Shown piece by piece: positions 1-7,825 of a stretch of 29,162 bases of DNA. The stretch lies in the NCBI GenBank assembly GCA_964609375.1, contig CAZSSA010000023.1:1-29162 (forward strand), written 5' to 3'. The notes below the pieces were generated by a model. It made no database searches and had not been told where the DNA came from. It saw nothing but the letters and a program-made list of their open reading frames with translations. The DNA comes from CAZDUS01 sp964609375. Lineage in GTDB: Bacteria; Verrucomicrobiota; Kiritimatiellia; CAIKKV01; CAITUY01. Positions within the stretch are counted from its first letter, which is position 1, and the number at the start of each line of letters is the position of its first letter. Made by a program: the position numbers and the translations under genes.

Positions 1-998
1 ACCATCTGCAGCAAACGCTTCTTTAACAGCTCTATGCCGTCACCCGTCGCCGTCGAAACCCGCAGGGTCTTGACACCCGTTTTCCGCTCGAATTTCTTAA
101 CGTAATCCGCTGCTTCCGGTAAATCCATCTTGTTGGCCACCACAAGAAACGGGCGCTCCAACAAGTCATCCTTATAGATTTTCAACTCTCGCCGGAGAAT
201 CTCAAAGTCATCCACGGGGTCACGCCCCTCGCTCCCCGCCATATCGATGACATAGGCCACACATGCCGCCCTCTCAATATGCTTCAGGAAACGATCCCCC
301 AACCCCACCCCCTGATGCGCATCCTCCAGAATCCCGGGGATATCCGCCACCGTGTAGCTCCGCTCTTCATAATCCTCACCTACCTTGACCGTCCCGATAA
401 TGGGATTCAACGTCGTGAACGCATAGGGCGCAATTTTGGGGTGCGCATTGCTGATCGAACTCAGCAGCGATGACTTCCCGGCATTCGGGAATCCAATTAA
501 TCCGACATCCGCCAACAACTTGAGCTCCAGACGCAGACTGAACTGCTCGCCTTCCTCTCCCTCCGTATGCTCAAAAGGCGTTTGATGGGTCGACGTCTGC
601 CAGTGCGGATTCCCCAGCCCACCCTTCCCGCCTTTGGCAATCAATACTTCTTGCCCGGAATCAGTCAAGTCGGCCAATACCTGCCCGGAGTCGACATCCA
701 AAATCACAGTACCGCAGGGCACTGGAATCACCAGATTGGGTCCATTCTTCCCATGCATTTGCGACCCTTTGCCATGGCCACCATGCCTGGCATGCTGCTG
801 TGGATTAAAAAACAGCGCAATCAGACTGTCCGTGTTACGGTCTGCCTGAAAGATCACATCGCCACCCCGCCCGCCATCCCCGCCATCCGGTCCTCCCTTG
901 GGGACATATTTCTCGCGGCGGAAACTGCAACACCCATTCCCTCCATTGCCGGCAGCAACATGGATCACGACAGTATCAACAAATTTTCTAACTTTCAT
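1..998 (-). CDS. obg: GTPase Obg/CgtA (3' end cut by window edge)
   Basis: This is the ribosome-associated GTPase Obg, which acts in late 50S assembly and stress control. Reading the minus strand from the ATG at 998 gives MKVRKFVDTVVIHV, then the glycine-rich Obg fold (about residues 5-160, with RREKYVPKGGPDGGDGG at 28-44). The G domain follows: G1 GFPNAGKS at 169-176, G3 DIPG at 219-222 and G4 NKMD at 289-292. The frame is open through position 1, so 332 codons are visible and the remaining C-terminus lies outside the window. An AAGGTG Shine-Dalgarno sits 8 bases before the ATG. It lies downstream of rplU and rpmA, the usual rplU-rpmA-obg order, but an intrinsic terminator separates it from rpmA. 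An internal ATG at 961 was rejected because it would remove the conserved N-terminus and change frame. Confidence 0.96.
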   Translation of the reverse strand, partial: MKVRKFVDTVVIHVAAGNGGNGCCSFRREKYVPKGGPDGGDGGRGGDVIFQADRNTDSLIALFFNPQQHARHGGHGKGSQMHGKNGPNLVIPVPCGTVILDVDSGQVLADLTDSGQEVLIAKGGKGGLGNPHWQTSTHQTPFEHTEGEEGEQFSLRLELKLLADVGLIGFPNAGKSSLLSSISNAHPKIAPYAFTTLNPIIGTVKVGEDYEERSYTVADIPGILEDAHQGVGLGDRFLKHIERAACVAYVIDMAGSEGRDPVDDFEILRRELKIYKDDLLERPFLVVANKMDLPEAADYVKKFERKTGVKTLRVSTATGDGIELLKKRLLQM

Positions 999-1015
999 GA
1001 CGATGTCACCTTGTT

Positions 1016-1084
1016 AAAAAAAAAGAGTGGTTGCAAACGCCCCCTTGACACCACTTTGCGCCAGGGAACACTCGCAACCACTCT
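1016..1084 (-). terminator. Intrinsic terminator/attenuator between rpmA and obg
   Basis: On the minus strand an 11-bp perfect stem (AGAGTGGTTGC, 1084-1074, with GCAACCACTCT, 1034-1024) encloses a 39-base loop and is followed at once by eight T residues (1023-1016). The obg Shine-Dalgarno begins about ten bases after the T run. The geometry is that of a Rho-independent terminator. Since obg has no other obvious promoter here, partial read-through could set the ribosomal-protein to Obg ratio. The long loop is unusual and may hold a further short stem (CCCT/AGGG). Confidence 0.8.
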
Positions 1085-1107
1085 CGATCCTTCAACCATC
1101 CGGCAAA

Positions 1108-1362
1108 TCAAACGGCGGCTTCTTGCGCCACAACCATGACGCGGCGGCCATCCTTCTCGAACTTGATCTTGCCGCCAGCCACCGCGAACAGAGTGTCATC
1201 ACGACCTCGCTTCACGTTCAAGCCCGGATGAACCTTGGTGCCACGCTGACGGACAATAATGCTTCCACTGGTGACCACTTCGCCGTCATACACCTTCACG
1301 CCCAGCCGCTGCCCGGGACTGTTGCGACCATTGACTCCACTGCCTGTCTTCCTGTGCGCCAT
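1108..1362 (-). CDS. rpmA: 50S ribosomal protein L27
   Basis: This is ribosomal protein L27 of the large subunit, which sits near the peptidyl-transferase centre. The 84 residues begin MAHRKTGSGVNGRNSPGQRL and include the family signature GSIIVRQRGTKVHPG around residues 33-47. There is no N-terminal extension of the kind cleaved in Firmicutes. Length is normal for the family. A GAGGAG Shine-Dalgarno lies 9 bases before the ATG, directly after the rplU stop, so the gene is co-transcribed with rplU (15-base gap). Confidence 0.98.
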   Translation of the reverse strand: MAHRKTGSGVNGRNSPGQRLGVKVYDGEVVTSGSIIVRQRGTKVHPGLNVKRGRDDTLFAVAGGKIKFEKDGRRVMVVAQEAAV

Positions 1363-1377
1363 AAATCCTTACTCCTC

Positions 1378-1689
1378 TTAAGCAATCTTCTCAACGCGCA
1401 ACACGGTCAACGGCTGACGATGCCCGACTTTCCGCTTGTATCCCTTGCGCCGTTTCTTCTTGAACGCCACCACTTTAGGCGCCTTCATGTGCTCCACGAT
1501 GCTCGCACTGACCTTGACGCCCTTGACAACCGGTTTCCCGACCGTCAACGTCTTGCCATCGGACACCGCCAACACGGTGAGTTCCACCATGCCGCCCACT
1601 TCGCCTTCCAGAAGTTCCACGTTAAGCGTATCGCCAGCTACAACGCGATACTGCTTACCACCGGTTTCTACAACTGCATACGCTTCCAT
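1378..1689 (-). CDS. rplU: 50S ribosomal protein L21
   Basis: This is ribosomal protein L21, which binds 23S rRNA. The 103-residue product begins MEAYAVVETGGKQYRVVAGD and carries the C-terminal L21 signature KKRRKGYKRKVGHRQ around residues 77-91. Length is normal. It is the first gene of the rplU-rpmA(-obg) unit. A GAGGAT Shine-Dalgarno lies about ten bases before the ATG, and a sigma-70-like promoter lies about 60 bases upstream. Confidence 0.98.
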   Translation of the reverse strand: MEAYAVVETGGKQYRVVAGDTLNVELLEGEVGGMVELTVLAVSDGKTLTVGKPVVKGVKVSASIVEHMKAPKVVAFKKKRRKGYKRKVGHRQPLTVLRVEKIA

Positions 1690-1749
1690 AGTTATTCATC
1701 CTCGCCATTGCCTGAGGGTTGCCCCGAGCTGCATCCCAAAAGGGGGGTA

Positions 1750-1778
1750 ATGCTAGGGATCAACCCACAAAAAGTCAA
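1750..1778 (-). promoter_or_regulatory. Sigma-70-type promoter for rplU-rpmA
   Basis: On the minus strand TTGACT (1778-1773) and TAGCAT (1755-1750) are separated by exactly 17 bases. They match the -35 consensus at 5 of 6 positions and the -10 consensus at 4 of 6. Transcription would start near 1743, leaving a leader of about 53 bases before rplU. That leader has C-rich and G-rich tracts able to pair (CCCC/GGGG, about 1720-1747). In other bacteria an L21 leader is autoregulatory, but I cannot show that here. Confidence 0.55.
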
Positions 1779-1796
1779 TGCCTTCTTTTTATTAAA

Positions 1797-4013
1797 TCAC
1801 AGCATCCCCTTCAACCTGTCCTTGAGCGCTGTCTTCCTCCCGGTCACATGATCATTGCGTGTTGCAATCCCCACCGCCTTATATGACCCCACCACGCACA
1901 CCAACTTCCGCCCACGCGTCATCGCCGTATATAGCAGATTGCGCTGCAATAACTTATAATGCTGCGTGGTCATCAGAAGCACCACCGCCGGATATTCACT
2001 GCCCTGCGATTTGTGCACCGAACACGCATACGCCAAATCCAATTCATCCAACTCTGCCAACTCATATTCCACCAGCCGGCCATCATAGTTGACCACCACC
2101 CGCTGGTCTTCCATCTCAAGGCGCTCCACAATACCAATGTCGCCGTTGAACACATCCTTGTCATAATTGTTCCGGATCTGGAGCACCCGGTCACCCTCCC
2201 GGTATTGACGCCCGAACCGCTTGACCGACTGCCCGCCGGGATTGAGAGCCTCCTGGAGAATCCCGTTGAGGTTCTCGCACCCCAGTTGATTCTTCCGCAT
2301 GGGCGTCAGCACTTGAATCTCCCGCATCGGATCAAAATGGAACTTCCGCGGAATCCGTCGTGTCACCAGATCCACCATCCTGGAAATAGCCTCTTCCGGA
2401 GTCGCCGCCTCAATGAAAAAGAAATCGTTGTCTTCTTTGTTGTCCTCAGGCAGTTCGAACGGTAACCCCTGATTGACCCGGTGCGCATTGCGCACAATCC
2501 AGCTCTGCGCCTCCTGCCGGAAAATCATGTCAAGATGCGTCACCGGCATCGCATGGCTTTCAATCATATCCCGCAGCACATTGCCAGGCCCCACGCTGGG
2601 CAACTGATCGGCATCCCCCACCAGCACGAGAACGGCGGCTGGCGGCAACGCCCCCAACAGGGCATACATCAGCCGGATATCCACCATCGAGACTTCATCC
2701 AGGATAAATACATCGCCCTCAATCGTATTCCCCGATCCATGCTCAAAGTGATGAGTCTGGGGATTGTATTTCAACAGCCGGTGAATGGTCTTGGCCGGCA
2801 ATCGTGTGGCCTCTTCCAAGCGCTTGGCCGCCCGTCCCGTCGGGGCCGCCAGACACACTTTCTGCTTCCTGGCCCGGAAGATATCCACCAGCGCCCTGAT
2901 AATCGTCGTCTTACCGACACCGGGCCCCCCCGTGATGATCGATACCTTGCTTTCCAGCGCCATCTCCAAGGCCGCGCGCTGTGCCGGCGCAAATTGGATC
3001 GCCATGCGTCCCTGCGCCCATTCCACCGCCTTGCCAACCTGCACCGGCGGCCCCGCCATTTTCCCTTTCATGAGGTGCTCCATGGCGGTGGCCACCCCTT
3101 TTTCAGCCTCATACAACGCCACAAGAAAGACATTACCCCGCTCATCCACGAGGGATCCCTCCTGCACGCCATGCAGAATCGCCTCTTTCAAAACATCCGA
3201 TGGAATCTCCAACAGTTGTTCCGCCGTCGCCAGCAGATCCTCGCGCGGACAATAACAATGCCCCTCCTCGGAAAGCGTCTCCAGCAGATACATCAATCCC
3301 GCCCGCGCCCTTAATTCAGACTGGGGGGGCACCCCCAGACTCATCGCAATCCGATCCGCCGTCTTGAAGCCAATCCCCCACACCTCGCTGCATAACCGGT
3401 AGGGATTAGTTCGTACCGCCGCCACCGCCTGGTTCCCGTACTGTTTGTAAATCCGCATGGCATGCGCCGTCCCCACGCCGTGGGTTTGCAGGAAAACCAT
3501 GATGTCCCGGATCGCCTTGCGCTCGATCCACGACTCCTTGATCATCTCGCGCCGCACAGGCCCGATCCCCTCCACTTCCTCCAGCCGGCGCGACTCACGG
3601 TCAATGACCTCAAGCGTCTTTTCCCCGAACTTCTCCACCATCCGCTCAGCCATCACCTTGCCAATCCCGCGGATCAATCCGCTCCCCAGGAACCGCTGAA
3701 TACCCACTCGGCTCGCCGGCGGATGACACTCAATCTGCGTCGCCTGAAACTGCATCCCATGCTGCTTGTGCCGGACCCACGTCCCCGTGGCGACAAGCAC
3801 CTCCCCCTCGCTCACGGAAGGGCACACACCCACCACCACGGTTTCCTCTTCACCCTTTCCCTTGACATGGATTCCGCAAACCGTATAACCGCTGTCCTCG
3901 GAATGATAGACAATGCGGTTCACCACCCCTTCGACACGCTCCATCGGCGCAGCGGAAGCATCCCGCTCAGGAGCGGGTACGGAGGGGGTCGTAAAATCAA
4001 TCTGTTGCTGCAT
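1797..4013 (-). CDS. recD2: RecD2-type ATP-dependent DNA helicase
   Basis: This is a superfamily 1B 5'-3' DNA helicase of the RecD2 (RecD-like, RecBC-independent) family, acting in DNA repair. The N-terminal OB-like region (about residues 25-95) is followed by helix-hairpin-helix repeats (about 105-225: GIGKVMAERM, VEGIGPVRREMI, VWGIGFKTADRIA). The helicase core has Walker A GGPGVGKT at 362-369, Walker B FILDEVSM near 436-443 and motif III GDADQLPSVGPG at 466-477. Near the C-terminus are motif V (VHKSQGSEYPAVVLL) and motif VI (YTAMTRGRK). The 738 residues match family length. The start at 4013 has only a close GAGG; an in-frame ATG at 3944 (MERVEGVVNRIVYHSEDSG) is possible. No recB or recC is visible. 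Confidence 0.95.
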   Translation of the reverse strand: MQQQIDFTTPSVPAPERDASAAPMERVEGVVNRIVYHSEDSGYTVCGIHVKGKGEEETVVVGVCPSVSEGEVLVATGTWVRHKQHGMQFQATQIECHPPASRVGIQRFLGSGLIRGIGKVMAERMVEKFGEKTLEVIDRESRRLEEVEGIGPVRREMIKESWIERKAIRDIMVFLQTHGVGTAHAMRIYKQYGNQAVAAVRTNPYRLCSEVWGIGFKTADRIAMSLGVPPQSELRARAGLMYLLETLSEEGHCYCPREDLLATAEQLLEIPSDVLKEAILHGVQEGSLVDERGNVFLVALYEAEKGVATAMEHLMKGKMAGPPVQVGKAVEWAQGRMAIQFAPAQRAALEMALESKVSIITGGPGVGKTTIIRALVDIFRARKQKVCLAAPTGRAAKRLEEATRLPAKTIHRLLKYNPQTHHFEHGSGNTIEGDVFILDEVSMVDIRLMYALLGALPPAAVLVLVGDADQLPSVGPGNVLRDMIESHAMPVTHLDMIFRQEAQSWIVRNAHRVNQGLPFELPEDNKEDNDFFFIEAATPEEAISRMVDLVTRRIPRKFHFDPMREIQVLTPMRKNQLGCENLNGILQEALNPGGQSVKRFGRQYREGDRVLQIRNNYDKDVFNGDIGIVERLEMEDQRVVVNYDGRLVEYELAELDELDLAYACSVHKSQGSEYPAVVLLMTTQHYKLLQRNLLYTAMTRGRKLVCVVGSYKAVGIATRNDHVTGRKTALKDRLKGML

Positions 4014-4104
4014 GGCCTCTATACTGGGTTGGAACTGATTTCGGGCGATGCTAGCGGTTTAGCTCAACACCGTCAAAACCCATTCCTCCCCCCTTCTTTC
4101 CCAT

Positions 4105-4134
4105 TTGCCTTTCCCGAATCCCCTGCGATACACT
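4105..4134 (+). promoter_or_regulatory. Promoter of the CsgG-like lipoprotein gene, near-leaderless
   Basis: TTGCCT (4105-4110) and TACACT (4129-4134) are 18 bases apart. The predicted transcription start lies only a few bases before the ATG at 4145, and there is no Shine-Dalgarno, so the mRNA may be essentially leaderless. The same TTGCCT with an 18-base spacer is found before the histidine kinase gene at 5161. Confidence 0.4.
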
Positions 4135-4144
4135 CCCCGCCACT

Positions 4145-5128
4145 ATGAGTACGCCCATTGCACAGCAGCGCCTCCTGCCTCGCCTTCTCTCAACGCTCCT
4201 CGTCACCACCGCTGCCTTCTCTCTCTGCGGCTGTGTCATGACCATGATCGACTCCATCCCCGCCCTGCCGGATGATCTCCATGCCCCCGTCGTCGCCGTC
4301 ACCTCCTTTGAAAACCGCTCCGGTTTCGCCGGACAATGGCAACTCGGCAGCGGCATGGCCGACCTCCTCGTCTCCGAACTCGTGAGCTCCCGCAACTTTA
4401 ACGTGGTCGAACGCCAGCACTTCGAGGGGATCGTCAACGAAATCCAGCGCCAGCAAACACGCCTCTTCCGCGGTGAAGGGAAAACCACCGTCGGCCGCAT
4501 GAAAAACGCCCAGTACCTGGTCCGCGGCGTCATCAACGATTTCTCCCAAACCGGCGGCGGCGGATTATCCGTCGCCTTCCGCAGTCTATTCTTCGGCGGC
4601 CGCGGCCATAACGCCCGCGTCGCCCTCACCCTGACCACCGTGGATATTGAGACCGGACAAATCATCGCCGCCGTCCAAAGCACCGGCCTCGTCCGCACAC
4701 GCGAAGCCTACGCCGAAACCAACTACAAGGGCGTCTCGTTCGGCGGAGACATCTTTTTCTCAACCCCACTCGGCAAGGCAACCGCCCGCGCCATCCGCGG
4801 CGGCGTAAAACAAATCATCAAGGATATGCCGGAAAACCCATGGCGCCCCATGATCAGTTGCATGAAAAACGGCGTGGTCATCCTTAATGGCGGCAAGGAC
4901 CGGAACTTCCGCGAAAATACCACATATATCGTCAGGGCCCCCGCCGAACCCATTACCGATCCTGCCACCGGCGATATTCTCACTTTCCTTCCAGGCGCCC
5001 GCGTCGGAACCATCCGCGTCACCCGCGTGGATGATAAGGTCGCCTTCGCCGAAGTCCTCAAAGGCTCCAGCTTCGAACGCGGCCAATGCCTAACCGAAGT
5101 CAAAAACGACTCCCCTGTCGTTCCGTAA
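4145..5128 (+). CDS. CsgG-family secreted lipoprotein
   Basis: This is a predicted outer-membrane or periplasmic lipoprotein of the CsgG/curli-assembly-like family. It starts with a basic n-region and a hydrophobic stretch ending in the lipobox LCGC, with Cys30 as the likely lipidated residue. The CsgG-like segment follows (about residues 48-225): VVAVTSFENRSG, then MADLLVSELVSSRNFNVVER, a signature of these proteins. A glycine-rich loop (TGGGGLSVAFRS, around 136-147) sits in the region that forms the barrel hairpin in true CsgG. The C-terminal 100 residues resemble an added small beta domain (GARVGTIRVTRVDDKVAFAEV). The 327 residues are slightly longer than CsgG. No curli subunits (CsgA/B) are nearby, so a curli role is not supported. 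It may act in envelope-stress or secretion functions, and is followed by a two-component pair. Confidence 0.8.
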   Translation: MSTPIAQQRLLPRLLSTLLVTTAAFSLCGCVMTMIDSIPALPDDLHAPVVAVTSFENRSGFAGQWQLGSGMADLLVSELVSSRNFNVVERQHFEGIVNEIQRQQTRLFRGEGKTTVGRMKNAQYLVRGVINDFSQTGGGGLSVAFRSLFFGGRGHNARVALTLTTVDIETGQIIAAVQSTGLVRTREAYAETNYKGVSFGGDIFFSTPLGKATARAIRGGVKQIIKDMPENPWRPMISCMKNGVVILNGGKDRNFRENTTYIVRAPAEPITDPATGDILTFLPGARVGTIRVTRVDDKVAFAEVLKGSSFERGQCLTEVKNDSPVVP

Positions 5129-5160
5129 TTCATAATTCTTCCTTCATCCTTCATATCTGT

Positions 5161-5190
5161 TTGCCTCCCATCCATTTTTTTCGCTATAGT
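5161..5190 (+). promoter_or_regulatory. Sigma-70-type promoter of the two-component operon
   Basis: TTGCCT (5161-5166) and TATAGT (5185-5190, 5 of 6 consensus) are 18 bases apart. Transcription would start near 5197, giving a leader of roughly 26 bases with no Shine-Dalgarno before the ATG at 5223. Confidence 0.55.
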
Positions 5191-5200
5191 CTGCGTCATA

Positions 5201-5215
5201 TTGACACTGCGTCAA
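5201..5215 (+). promoter_or_regulatory. Operator-like dyad TTGAC-N5-GTCAA
   Basis: A perfect 5-bp inverted repeat, TTGAC at 5201-5205 and GTCAA at 5211-5215, lies between the predicted transcription start and the kinase ATG at 5223. A repressor or autoregulator bound here would block the kinase-regulator operon. The binder is unknown; the dyad is short and could be chance. Confidence 0.3.
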
Positions 5216-5222
5216 AACGACT

Positions 5223-6419
5223 ATGAAATCTGGTTTTCTTGATAAACTGATTGCCCGTCTGGACCGCTTGGATCCTGCAAGCGTTCAGACTCATTTCCTC
5301 CGCCTGGCAAAGGAAAAGGGACTCCTCGAAACCATCTTCCAATCTATTCAGGAAGGAGTGGTCGTCCTTGATGGGCACAGCAACATTACCTACGCCAACC
5401 GGGCCGCCGGCAAACTAATCGGGTTTCATCAGGAGGATGTTGTCGGAAAACCTATGTCTCGCTATTTGCGGGATCTGGACTGGAATCGTATCCTGAGCCT
5501 CGACACTAAAGAGTGGACCAAACTTGTCAGCCACGAAATCGAAGTCACCTATCCCGAACATCGGTTCCTGAGCTTCTACGTCGTCCCTTTATCCGCCGTC
5601 GAAAGCCGGGAAGAAGGCGCCGTTATCATCCTCCGCGATGTCACCCGGGACCGCGAACACGAAGCCAGCCTGGTCGAATCCGAACGGCTGAACGCCGTCA
5701 CCCTGCTGGCCGCCGGCGTCGCCCATGAAATCGGAAACCCCTTGAACGCCCTGAATATCCATCTCCAATTACTGGATCGCGAAATCAATCGTTCCGACAG
5801 CAACACCAACGAGTCCCTGCTTGAACTCGTGGATGTCGCCCGCAAGGAGGTCACCCGCCTCGACCTGATCATCACTCAATTTCTCCGCGCCATCCGCCCC
5901 ACCCAACCCAACCTGGAACCGTTCCCCGTTACCGCCGTCCTCAAGGACACACTCCGGCTCCTGAAACAGGAAATCGAAAATCGCGGCGTCCATGTGGAAC
6001 TGGGAACCCCCGCCATCATCCCTCCCCTTCGCCTCGATAAAGACCAGATTAAACAGGCTTTTTTCAACATCATCAAAAATGCGCTGCAAGCCATGACCGA
6101 AGGCGGCCTCCTGCGAATCTCCGTGGGCGTCTCCGACCGTTTCGTCGCCGTTGCCTTCCGCGATAATGGCCCCGGCATCTCACCCGAAGATTTCGGCCAT
6201 ATCTTTGAACCCTATTACACCACCAAGAAGGGCGGGTCCGGTCTGGGACTGATGATCGTTCAACGTATCATCCAGGACCACGGCGGTCGCATCGACGTCC
6301 ACAGCGAACCGGGAATCGGCACCACCTTCACCGTATTCCTGCCGCTCGACGAACGCCGCGCCCGTTTATTGAAACCACCCAGCCGAACCAAGGCCGACCA
6401 GGAGGAAAACACTATATGA
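5223..6419 (+). CDS. Soluble PAS-domain histidine kinase (NtrB/AtoS type)
   Basis: This is a sensor kinase that should phosphorylate the sigma-54 activator encoded directly after it. A PAS domain spans about residues 35-145 (LETIFQSIQEGVVVLDGHSNITYANRAA). The dimerisation/phosphotransfer helix holds His168 in VAHEIGNPLNAL. The ATPase domain has the N box with Asn286 (NIIKNALQAM), G1 DNGPG at 314-318, the F box HIFEPYYTTK and G2 GSGLGL at 338-343. There is no membrane segment or signal peptide, so it senses an internal signal or is membrane-tethered by a partner. The stop codon overlaps the regulator start (ATGA), indicating translational coupling. The ligand of the PAS domain cannot be read from sequence. 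Confidence 0.93.
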   Translation: MKSGFLDKLIARLDRLDPASVQTHFLRLAKEKGLLETIFQSIQEGVVVLDGHSNITYANRAAGKLIGFHQEDVVGKPMSRYLRDLDWNRILSLDTKEWTKLVSHEIEVTYPEHRFLSFYVVPLSAVESREEGAVIILRDVTRDREHEASLVESERLNAVTLLAAGVAHEIGNPLNALNIHLQLLDREINRSDSNTNESLLELVDVARKEVTRLDLIITQFLRAIRPTQPNLEPFPVTAVLKDTLRLLKQEIENRGVHVELGTPAIIPPLRLDKDQIKQAFFNIIKNALQAMTEGGLLRISVGVSDRFVAVAFRDNGPGISPEDFGHIFEPYYTTKKGGSGLGLMIVQRIIQDHGGRIDVHSEPGIGTTFTVFLPLDERRARLLKPPSRTKADQEENTI

Positions 6420-7825
6420 ACCGCCGCACCGTCATGATCGTGGACGATGATAAAAACACCCGCGAAGGACTCAAACGGGCACTTCAACCCGTGTATGAGA
6501 TCATTCTCGTCGAAAGCGCCGAACGGGCACTCTCCATGCTCAACGAACGCAACGTGGATGTCGTCCTGAGCGATATCCGCATGTCCGGAATGGACGGACT
6601 CACCCTCCTCCAGCGCCTTACCGCCCGGAGCCACCCCCCCGTCGTCATCATGCTGACAGCCTACGGCAACGTCGAAACCGCCGTCGATGCCATGAAACGC
6701 GGCGCTTATGATTTCCTGATGAAACCTGTCAATCTGGACCATCTGGATATGCTCCTTAAACGCGCCGTGCGCTCAACGGAAATCGAAATTGAAAACCAGC
6801 GCCTGCGTGAACAGTTGGATAACCGCTTCGGCCTCGAAGCGATCATCGGAAACTCCGCTCCAATGAAGGAGGTCTTCGAAATCATCAAGCAGGCCGCTCC
6901 CACCCAGGCCACCGTGTTGCTGCAGGGCGAGAGCGGTACCGGCAAGGAACTGGTGGCCCACGCCATCCATCAGCTTAGCCCGCGCGCCAAGGGCCCCTTC
7001 GTGCCCGTCCACAGCGCCGCCCTGTCCCCAACCTTGCTGGAAAGCGAATTGTTCGGTCACGAAAAAGGCGCCTTCACCGGTGCCGCCGAACGGCGTCGCG
7101 GCCGCTTCGAAATGGCCGATGGCGGCACCTTGTTCCTGGACGAAATATCGGAAATCCAGCCCGCCATCCAGGTCAAGCTGCTCCGCGTTCTGGAAGAACG
7201 CAACTTCGAACGGGTAGGGGGTCACGATACCCTGAATGTGGATATCCGCCTCGTCGCCGCCACCAACATGGACCTGAGGAAACTGGTCGAGGAAGGCAAG
7301 TTCCGGAACGACTTGTTCTTCCGACTGGACGTTGTCTCCGTCACCCTCCCCCCGCTACGCGCCCGCCCCGAGGATATCCCCCTGCTCTCAACTCATTTCC
7401 TCAAGGAGTTCAGCAACAAGAATAACAAACCGGTGGAAGAGCTTTCCTCCGATGCCATGGCCGCCCTTTGCGCTTATTCCTGGCCGGGTAACGTGCGCGA
7501 ATTGAGAAATGTCATTGAGCGCATGGTGGTCTTGACCCATGGAACACGCCTCACGGTTCGCGACCTGCCGGCTCAACTCCGTGCCAGCGCGGCACACGAC
7601 CCGAAAATGGCCTGGCACCTCGAACCGGGCAAAGAGGGCATCCCGGCATCCATTCACGTAGCGGAACGCACCATGATCTATGCCAGCCTGAAACGCAATG
7701 CCGGAAACCGGACCCGCGCCGCCGACGAACTGGGCATTAGCCGGCGAACCCTGCAACGTAAATTGAAGGAATATCGACTGGACGACTCCGAATCGGAAAC
7801 CCTTATTTCTCCACCCGCTTCTTGA
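6416..7825 (+). CDS. Sigma-54-dependent response regulator (NtrC family)
   Basis: This is an enhancer-binding activator of sigma-54 RNA polymerase. The receiver domain (1-120) has acidic pocket Asp10-12, phospho-acceptor Asp53, Thr81 and Lys103. The AAA+ domain (about 143-375) has Walker A GESGTGKE at 171-178, the sigma-54 contact loop GAFTGA at 218-223, Walker B LFLDEISE and an arginine-rich RNDLFFRLDVVSV segment. The C-terminal Fis-type helix-turn-helix is NRTRAADELGISRRTLQRKLKEY. The 469 residues and domain order are standard. Its start overlaps the kinase stop by four bases, and the AGGAGG Shine-Dalgarno lies inside the kinase gene. Its 3' end overlaps the convergent TPR gene by 23 bases. 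I found no convincing GG-N10-GC sigma-54 promoter in this window, so its targets are likely elsewhere. Confidence 0.95.
   Translation: MNRRTVMIVDDDKNTREGLKRALQPVYEIILVESAERALSMLNERNVDVVLSDIRMSGMDGLTLLQRLTARSHPPVVIMLTAYGNVETAVDAMKRGAYDFLMKPVNLDHLDMLLKRAVRSTEIEIENQRLREQLDNRFGLEAIIGNSAPMKEVFEIIKQAAPTQATVLLQGESGTGKELVAHAIHQLSPRAKGPFVPVHSAALSPTLLESELFGHEKGAFTGAAERRRGRFEMADGGTLFLDEISEIQPAIQVKLLRVLEERNFERVGGHDTLNVDIRLVAATNMDLRKLVEEGKFRNDLFFRLDVVSVTLPPLRARPEDIPLLSTHFLKEFSNKNNKPVEELSSDAMAALCAYSWPGNVRELRNVIERMVVLTHGTRLTVRDLPAQLRASAAHDPKMAWHLEPGKEGIPASIHVAERTMIYASLKRNAGNRTRAADELGISRRTLQRKLKEYRLDDSESETLISPPAS

Noticed and set aside
567..1851. Plus-strand frames across 567-1139 and 1027-1851
   Set aside because: They are antisense to obg, rpmA and rplU, whose products are unmistakable, and show no domain of their own.
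4145..5128. Curli secretion channel CsgG of a functional curli operon
   Set aside because: There are no curli subunit or CsgE/F genes in the window; only the family resemblance is supported.
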